From Larix kaempferi (Eukaryota > Streptophyta > Pinopsida > Pinales > Pinaceae), in contig BSBM01000059.1 of assembly GCA_027924585.1 (NCBI GenBank), positions 2,790,001 to 2,854,000 on the forward strand: a stretch of DNA of 64,000 nt. Direction: 5' to 3'. Below, piece after piece: positions 58,641 through 64,000 of this stretch. A program made the position numbers and the translations under genes. Under the pieces are notes generated by a model. It had not been told where the DNA came from. It saw only the letters and a list, made by a program, of their open reading frames with translations, and did no database searches. Positions within the stretch are counted from its first letter, which is position 1. Each line of letters begins with the position of its first letter.

Positions 58641-59896
58641 CAAGCAAAGTGTTTCCACCAATGGTGATTCTGTGTCACAATAATTTGAATCTATTCAAAC
58701 TTATAGGGTCTATTTTGGTTGTATGCTAGTGAATGGCTTGTTTGCTACAACACCAATAACATCAATCATGTTGTTTGTGATGCTCAACTAAAAGAGAAGC
58801 CTTTATTAGAAGAAGCTACAAAATCCTATGTGAACAACAAAGAGCATTCTAACAAGTTGAAGAAGAAAGGGTGTTTCAAAATGATCAGGTTTCTCAACTA
58901 AACCCCCTAACAAGGTCAAGTGCATAGGAAAATGTTTACTCCAATTTTGTTTGGAAGACTGAGCTAAAGCTCCTCTAGAAAATCATCAAAGGATACCACT
59001 ATATAATCACAATTTTACTCTCTCAATTGTCACACTTCATGCCCTCCCATATTTATGGCCTCACAAGATCATCTGCCTATAGAAAATGTCTACTAATTCC
59101 CGGCCTTTCTTATGTATCAGAACAATAGCCCTAATTCCTGTCCTTTCTTGTGTATCAGAATAGTAGCCCATACAACCCAAGCGGTGTAAACTTGTAACCT
59201 GTGGATTTCATAATAATTTGTAATGTACCTCCTCATGAAAAACACTAAAAATAATATGAAAAAAATACATATATTTCCTTAAAAGAAAGGATCCAACAAA
59301 CAACATCACACACTCTTAAAAGAAAGGATCCAACAGATGTGTGAGTGGCTTACTTTTAATTGTTCACCGCATTCACAATATTTCAACTCACAAATTTTAT
59401 AGTAAAAACCAGCTATCCATTTCAATTTATGAACATAAACCCCCAAGTCTAAAAATGGACCTATAGAGAATTTTATGGCCTCTAGAAATATTCCCATGTC
59501 CAAAACGAATTCTTGGGCTTCTTCTTCCAAGGTATATGTGCTTGTTTCCATGCAAGCATTGTTTTTTGATATTCAGATATGGCTTGTCCTTCGCAATAAT
59601 CCCTGCTCTGGGAGGCTGAGCATGTAGAGATCTTCCAATCACCTTAAGATTAACCAGTAATCATTAGCATTATGCTATTATCTGTAATGAAAGTGTTACC
59701 AATTGGTTAATGAAAGTGTTGCTAATTGGTTAGCATCTTTAACACCCTAATTTATAGAGGCTAATCCTCAATTCCAAATATGTTTCAATGTCATTCTGCC
59801 ACAATAAGATCAAGAATTATGTTGTATTGCATTGAAAATAGAAGGCAGAAGTACCTCTTTGACTATGTTGTCATCTGTTGTTTTTGGAATGGACTT
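58641..59896. other. No confident gene
   Basis: Direct repeat TTAAAAGAAAGGATCCAACA near 59279 and 59317. The minus frame 59551-59306 (LDLGVYVHKLKWIAGFYYKI, CECGEQLKVSHSHIC) reads like protein with Cys and His but I cannot name it. Confidence 0.4.
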
Positions 59897-60215
59897 TTAA
59901 TAGAATGTTGAATAGCAGAGAAGGGACATGGCATCTGGCTCTCTCAAACATTGTAGGTCATATCGATAACCAGATTTAACAACAATGGTGTTTCTAGTTG
60001 TGATGAGTTTCTGAGTGTTTTGTAGCATTTTTCCTTCATACAATAGTTTTTTAAGGTGATCAATTTGCGAGACATCATCCAGCACCACCAAAGTTGGGTT
60101 CCATTTGACAAATCCTTTGTTGGAGTTGTATCCATGCATCTTAGATGTTAAAAAATCAAATCTGCTCCCACCAATAATCTCATCCCACATTCTGTCCCTC
60201 TAAAATGATCTGTAA
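59897..60215 (-). pseudogene. NB-ARC fragment of an RPW8-type (RNL) NLR gene
   Basis: Minus strand: MWDEIIGGSRFDF, then WNPTLVVLDDVSQIDHLKKL (kinase-2), KLITTRNT (RNBS-B) and YDLQCLREPDAMSLLCYSTF (RNBS-C). The WDEIIGG lead-in and LREPDAMSLLCYSTF fit helper NLRs of the ADR1/NRG1 type better than TIR or CC classes. The P-loop upstream and the GLPL, MHD and LRR regions downstream are not seen, and a stop follows at about 59897. It is therefore a gene fragment or relic. Class assignment is by eye. Confidence 0.72.
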
Positions 60216-60242
60216 ACCAAGAATAGAAATATATCAAATTAA

Positions 60243-60677
60243 TCAACGGAAAGTATTTTGTAGCACAATCCAAAGCATTCCATTGAAACACAGGTGTGAT
60301 GTACTAGATAAGGGAACATAAGATATTTTAGAGGAATATTCTTTGGTGCAAGAAGAGCGTTCAAAACCAGAAACAAAGTGTTCAATAAAAGCAATAGTAT
60401 TCACTTTCTGCAGATTTTTCTGGGATCCTATTTCATCACTTGTCTTGGGTGAGTTCGCCCCCCAACAGAGGTTCAATTCAGAAACTGCTAAAGAGTACCC
60501 CTTTATTTGGTCACAGTAGTTGGAAAATTGATTGGTGATGAGATAGCTCTCAAGCCTAGAGGGATCAATAATTGGCTTGAAGGCAGGGTTTGAAGGATCC
60601 TCTTTAGGTAATGGTTCTTCACCAATATATATTGTCATATTCATCACCAAGAGAAAGGTGAGTGGGCAACTACACAT
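60243..60677 (-). other. Open frame of unknown meaning beside the NB-ARC fragment
   Basis: 144 codons, upstream of and in the same direction as the NB-ARC piece. It contains EDPSNPAFKPIIDPSRLESY but none of the P-loop or RPW8 features I would expect. It may be a chance frame or a heavily diverged NLR part. Confidence 0.3.
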
Positions 60678-61345
60678 TAGGCTTTCAAAATATGCCCAGC
60701 ATTATATTGTCAAGTTTACTTGATTGCATTTTACTCTGTTAAGTGCAACACTACAGTTTTGTGCATTGCTTATTTGCAGCGAAAACAAGTATGGAGAATG
60801 GAAAAAAGAATGTGGAATGGAAGGCCCAACTTACTAGGAAACAAAAACGGTTGCGGTGAAAATTATCTACCCAAGTTAGTAAGCACTCTTTCATCTAGAT
60901 AAGTCACATACATGATCAAATACTAACTTTAAATATTGAACATACAAGTAATAGCGGATGACTACACATTAGGCTTTCAAAATATTGTCATAATAGTGGA
61001 CGACTACACATTAGGCTTTCAAAATATGCCCAGCATTATATTGAACACATACATGATCAAATACTAACTTTAAATATTGAACATACAAGTAATAGTGGAT
61101 GGCTACACATTAGGATTTCAAAATATTGTCATAATAGTGGACGACTACACATTACGCTTTCAAAATATGCCCAACATTATATTGTCAAGCTTACTTGATT
61201 GCATTTTACAATTAATTTCTGTTAAGGACTTTTTATGGGAATCACTAAATTTACTTCTTAGAATGGCCTGAGTTGTATCAGCTCTCGGTACAGACATCAA
61301 TCAGCAATCAATCAACGGACGACTACACTTTAAATATTGAACATA
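60660..61345. repeat. Interleaved tandem repeats, about 138-bp period
   Basis: CTACACATTAGGCTTTCAAAATATGCCC-type blocks lie at about 60669, 60999 and 61144. ATACATGATCAAATACTAAC blocks lie at about 60909 and 61047. TTTAAATATTGAACATAC occurs at 60931, 61069 and 61331. Confidence 0.85.
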
Positions 61346-62895
61346 CTGACTTTAATTTTTGGAGAGATTGCGTTAGCTATTTGGGCATAGTGTTAGTCTT
61401 CCTTGATGATTGACTCCTTGATTTAGTGGTGAACTCCCCTATTTGGCCTCTTGTCACATTTATTGATGGTGGTGTAAGTTGTAATGTATAAGTTGTTTTC
61501 AACTTCAAGGAACTGTCCTCTTCCATACCTAGGTACCAAACGTGTTACAAATCACAAACTAGGCCTCTAAAGCCTGCAAAATTCTGTAAAGAGCCTCATT
61601 GTCATCCACACCTACAAATTCCAATCCCTGTGACTGATCCGCAGGAACCTATGTCTGTTCATGTGATCTCTTTACATGCATCACTAATCATATTGTATTG
61701 CTTTCACTAGGACTAATCTTGATGCATCTAGTGCCTCTGGTTCCACTTCTCTATCTATCCCTCCATTTCTTCATATCTTCAAGCCTTCCATCCAAGATTG
61801 GATTGTGGGAACTCTTCTCTCTTTGCATCTCCATGCCTTCAACCTCTTCCATAACTTGATTGTGGGAGCTCTACTGCCACTTGTACTATTGGCACAACAT
61901 CACATGGTGAGTGCTCAATCTTCTGAACATCACTTCCTTGAAATTCTATGGATTTGTTAGCCTCAAACATGTCATCATCAATTTGATTCAGATCCGAAAG
62001 AAATCCACCCACAGACGGATTGAAAGGCCCATTTGCAGCCTCAAATCCCTAGATGAAGTTGTTGGCTCCAATCAATTTCCTGTTGCAAACAACACATTGG
62101 AGAGTGAATCTTTGATTCTATGAAAAATATCAGGAGGTTTGCTTCATGATCAAATGCCTAATGTACAAGACACTATAGAGTGTGAAACCTTGATTCTATG
62201 AATACAGGTAATAAATGTCCTGATTTTTTAAGAAGGTAAATCCTACAACATAGTTGGGTTCTAGCATAAAACATAAAAATAACAAGCACAAGGCGGCAGA
62301 GGATTTCCCAACATTCACGTTGGAATTGTTCTTCTCCTTAGAAATACAATGCAACAATAAGGAACAAAAACCACATTAGACTGTAAGGAATGTAGCAAGA
62401 ACAAACAAGAATGCATGAGTATGTGCATGTATTATAATTTATTATTGTTTTTATCGATAGAATACAAAAATAAGTAAAGCAAACACAGGGACAAAATTCA
62501 CCAATTAGAAAATCCATCAATAACAATGTTGCAAACATCATCTCAGCGAAAAAATTGGCAGGGTTCAGAAAAACATCATTTCAGAATATCTCGAGCACAC
62601 ATAGGCAAATATCATCAATATTCATTTTTTTCAATTTTTTATACATCTAAATCAATAATAACATCAAATAAACACATTGCCATATGAATATAGCAAGAAA
62701 ACTGATATATAAGATATATAAGATGTCTAGTGATACATCACACATAAAAAATGAAATGTGTCTTGAATCTCGAGTCATAAAAAAATATAACAAATGTATC
62801 AAGTTGAGGTATAAAAGTCAATTGGGAAGTGTTACCCCATATTAGCATAGGGTGTGCGCTTTAAATTTTTCATGAGGAGTTCTGGGATGACCTGG
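61346..62895. other. No recognisable gene
   Basis: Includes a frame at 61911-62123 (+) with no motif. Nothing else assigned. Confidence 0.4.
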
Positions 62896-64000
62896 GAATC
62901 AAGGAGGCATTATGGGCTAGTTGCACGGATGAGAACAACAATGAGCAACAGTAAATCCAAGTCTGGATATTTTCTGGGCATTTCTCCACCCCCAAACAAC
63001 ACTGAGAAGTAATCCTAGGCCTCTTTTGATGTCAAATAAGCATCAAGAAACACTTCTGTTATATTCTGGGCAGCTTCTGAAGGTGAAGGTCATATCAGTG
63101 GAAGAAGGCATCAAAACTCAAATCAGGGCACAATTTGGATGGATCTATGCATTCTTACGGCTGTTTGGGCTCTTTGGAAAAGACTGGGCATCATTCTCAA
63201 TAGTTTCTCCAAGTTTTGGGTGTAATCTGAACCCTAAAATAGAAATAGACATCATATTTTGGGTCTAATATGAGCCATATGGGGAATCAAGGAGGCATTA
63301 TGGGCTAGTTGCACGGATGAGAACAACAATGAGCAACAGTAAATCCAAGTCTAGATATTTTCTGGGCACTTCTCCACCCCCAAACAACACTGAGAAGTAA
63401 TCCTAGGCCTGTTTTGACGTCAAATAAGCATCAAGAAACACTTCTATTATATTCTGGGCAGCTTCTGAAGGTGAAGGTCATATCAGTGGAAGAAGGCATC
63501 AACTTCAAATCAGGGCACAATTTGGATGGATCTATGCATTCCTACAGCTGTTTGGGCTCTTTGGACAAGACTGGGCATCATTCTCAACAGTTTCTCCAAG
63601 TTTTGGTTGTAATCTGAACCCTAAAATAGAAATAGACATCATATTTTGGGTCTAATATGAGCCATATGGGGAATCAAGGAGGCATTATGGGCTATTTGCA
63701 CAGATGAGAACAACAATGAGCAACAGTAAATCCAAGTCTAGATATTTTCTGGGCACTTCTCCACCCCCAAACAACACTGAGAAGTAATCCTAGGCCTGTT
63801 TTGACGTCAAATAAGCATAAAGAAACACTTATGTTATATTCTGGGAGGCTTCTGAAGGTGAAGGTCATATCAGTGGAAGAAGGCATCAAAACTCAAATCA
63901 AGGAACAATTTGGATGGATCTATGCATTCCTACAGCTGTTTGGGCTCTTTGGACAAGACTGGGCATCATTCTCAACAGTTTCTCCAAGTTCTGGGTGTAA
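62896..64000. repeat. 388-bp tandem array, truncated by the window end
   Basis: GAATCAAGGAGGCATTATGG starts at 62896, 63284 and 63671 (periods 388 and 387). Copies are more than 95 percent alike by eye, and the third is cut by the window edge. No coding frame is shared across copies without stops. It may be a satellite or the internal repeat of a larger element. Confidence 0.95.

Noticed and set aside
61911-62123. 70-codon plus frame near 62 kb
   Set aside because: No motif, ordinary AT-rich composition, no support from neighbours.
1-64000. tRNA and rRNA genes
   Set aside because: No cloverleaf with A and B boxes, and no rRNA core sequences, were noticed on either strand by eye. A covariance-model search would be decisive.

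Overview
The window is plant nuclear DNA made almost entirely of transposable elements, their wreckage and tandem repeats. I see no intact host gene. A seed plant with a large, repeat-rich genome, most likely a gymnosperm (conifer type), fits best. The evidence is Tat-lineage Ty3/gypsy elements, decayed Ty1/copia and L1-type LINE fragments, and an NB-ARC fragment resembling the RPW8-type (RNL) disease-resistance genes that are abundant in conifers. This placement is inference.

Layout. Positions 1-11204 and 21536-22857 are one tandem array of about 2-kb, LTR-derived units (minus-strand sense), with shorter deletion variants and a higher-order duplication at about 6.2 kb offset. The array is split by a very young 10,331-bp LTR retrotransposon (11205-21535, minus strand). 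Its two 725-bp LTRs differ at one base that I could find, and it has a 5-bp target duplication. It carries a single 1590-codon gag-protease frame but no reverse transcriptase, RNase H or integrase, so it is non-autonomous (TR-GAG-like). From 22858 to 28000 lie a decayed copia pol end (+), a LINE endonuclease fragment (+) and a LINE 3' end (-). From 28000 to 42300 I recognise no gene, only short tandem duplications, an AT microsatellite and a degenerate dispersed repeat.

From 42308 to 45003 is a minus-strand copia 3' end. Its RNase H region is split by a 954-bp solo LTR (43360-44313). From 45004 to 53520 is a 5'-truncated, decayed Tat-type gypsy element (minus strand) with protease, RT, RNase H, integrase and a second, archaeal-type RNase H placed after integrase. 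In its 3' non-coding part, on the opposite (+) strand, is a broken gene resembling the plant mobile domain, with a recognisable GT-AG intron. Both Tat elements share a non-coding stretch built of successive short stem-loops. From 53615 to 57360 are a 40-bp minisatellite and a 3.2-kb satellite of about 61-bp monomers with nested higher-order structure. From 57361 to 64000 are mostly unrecognised sequence, an NB-ARC fragment (about 59.9-60.2 kb), small tandem duplications, and a 388-bp tandem array that runs off the window end.

How the parts relate. The young Tat element keeps its LTR promoter, primer site, polypurine tract, Gag and protease, but must borrow RT and integrase from a complete relative. 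The older Tat element shows what was probably lost, the pol domains and the antisense gene, although it is itself too decayed to supply them.
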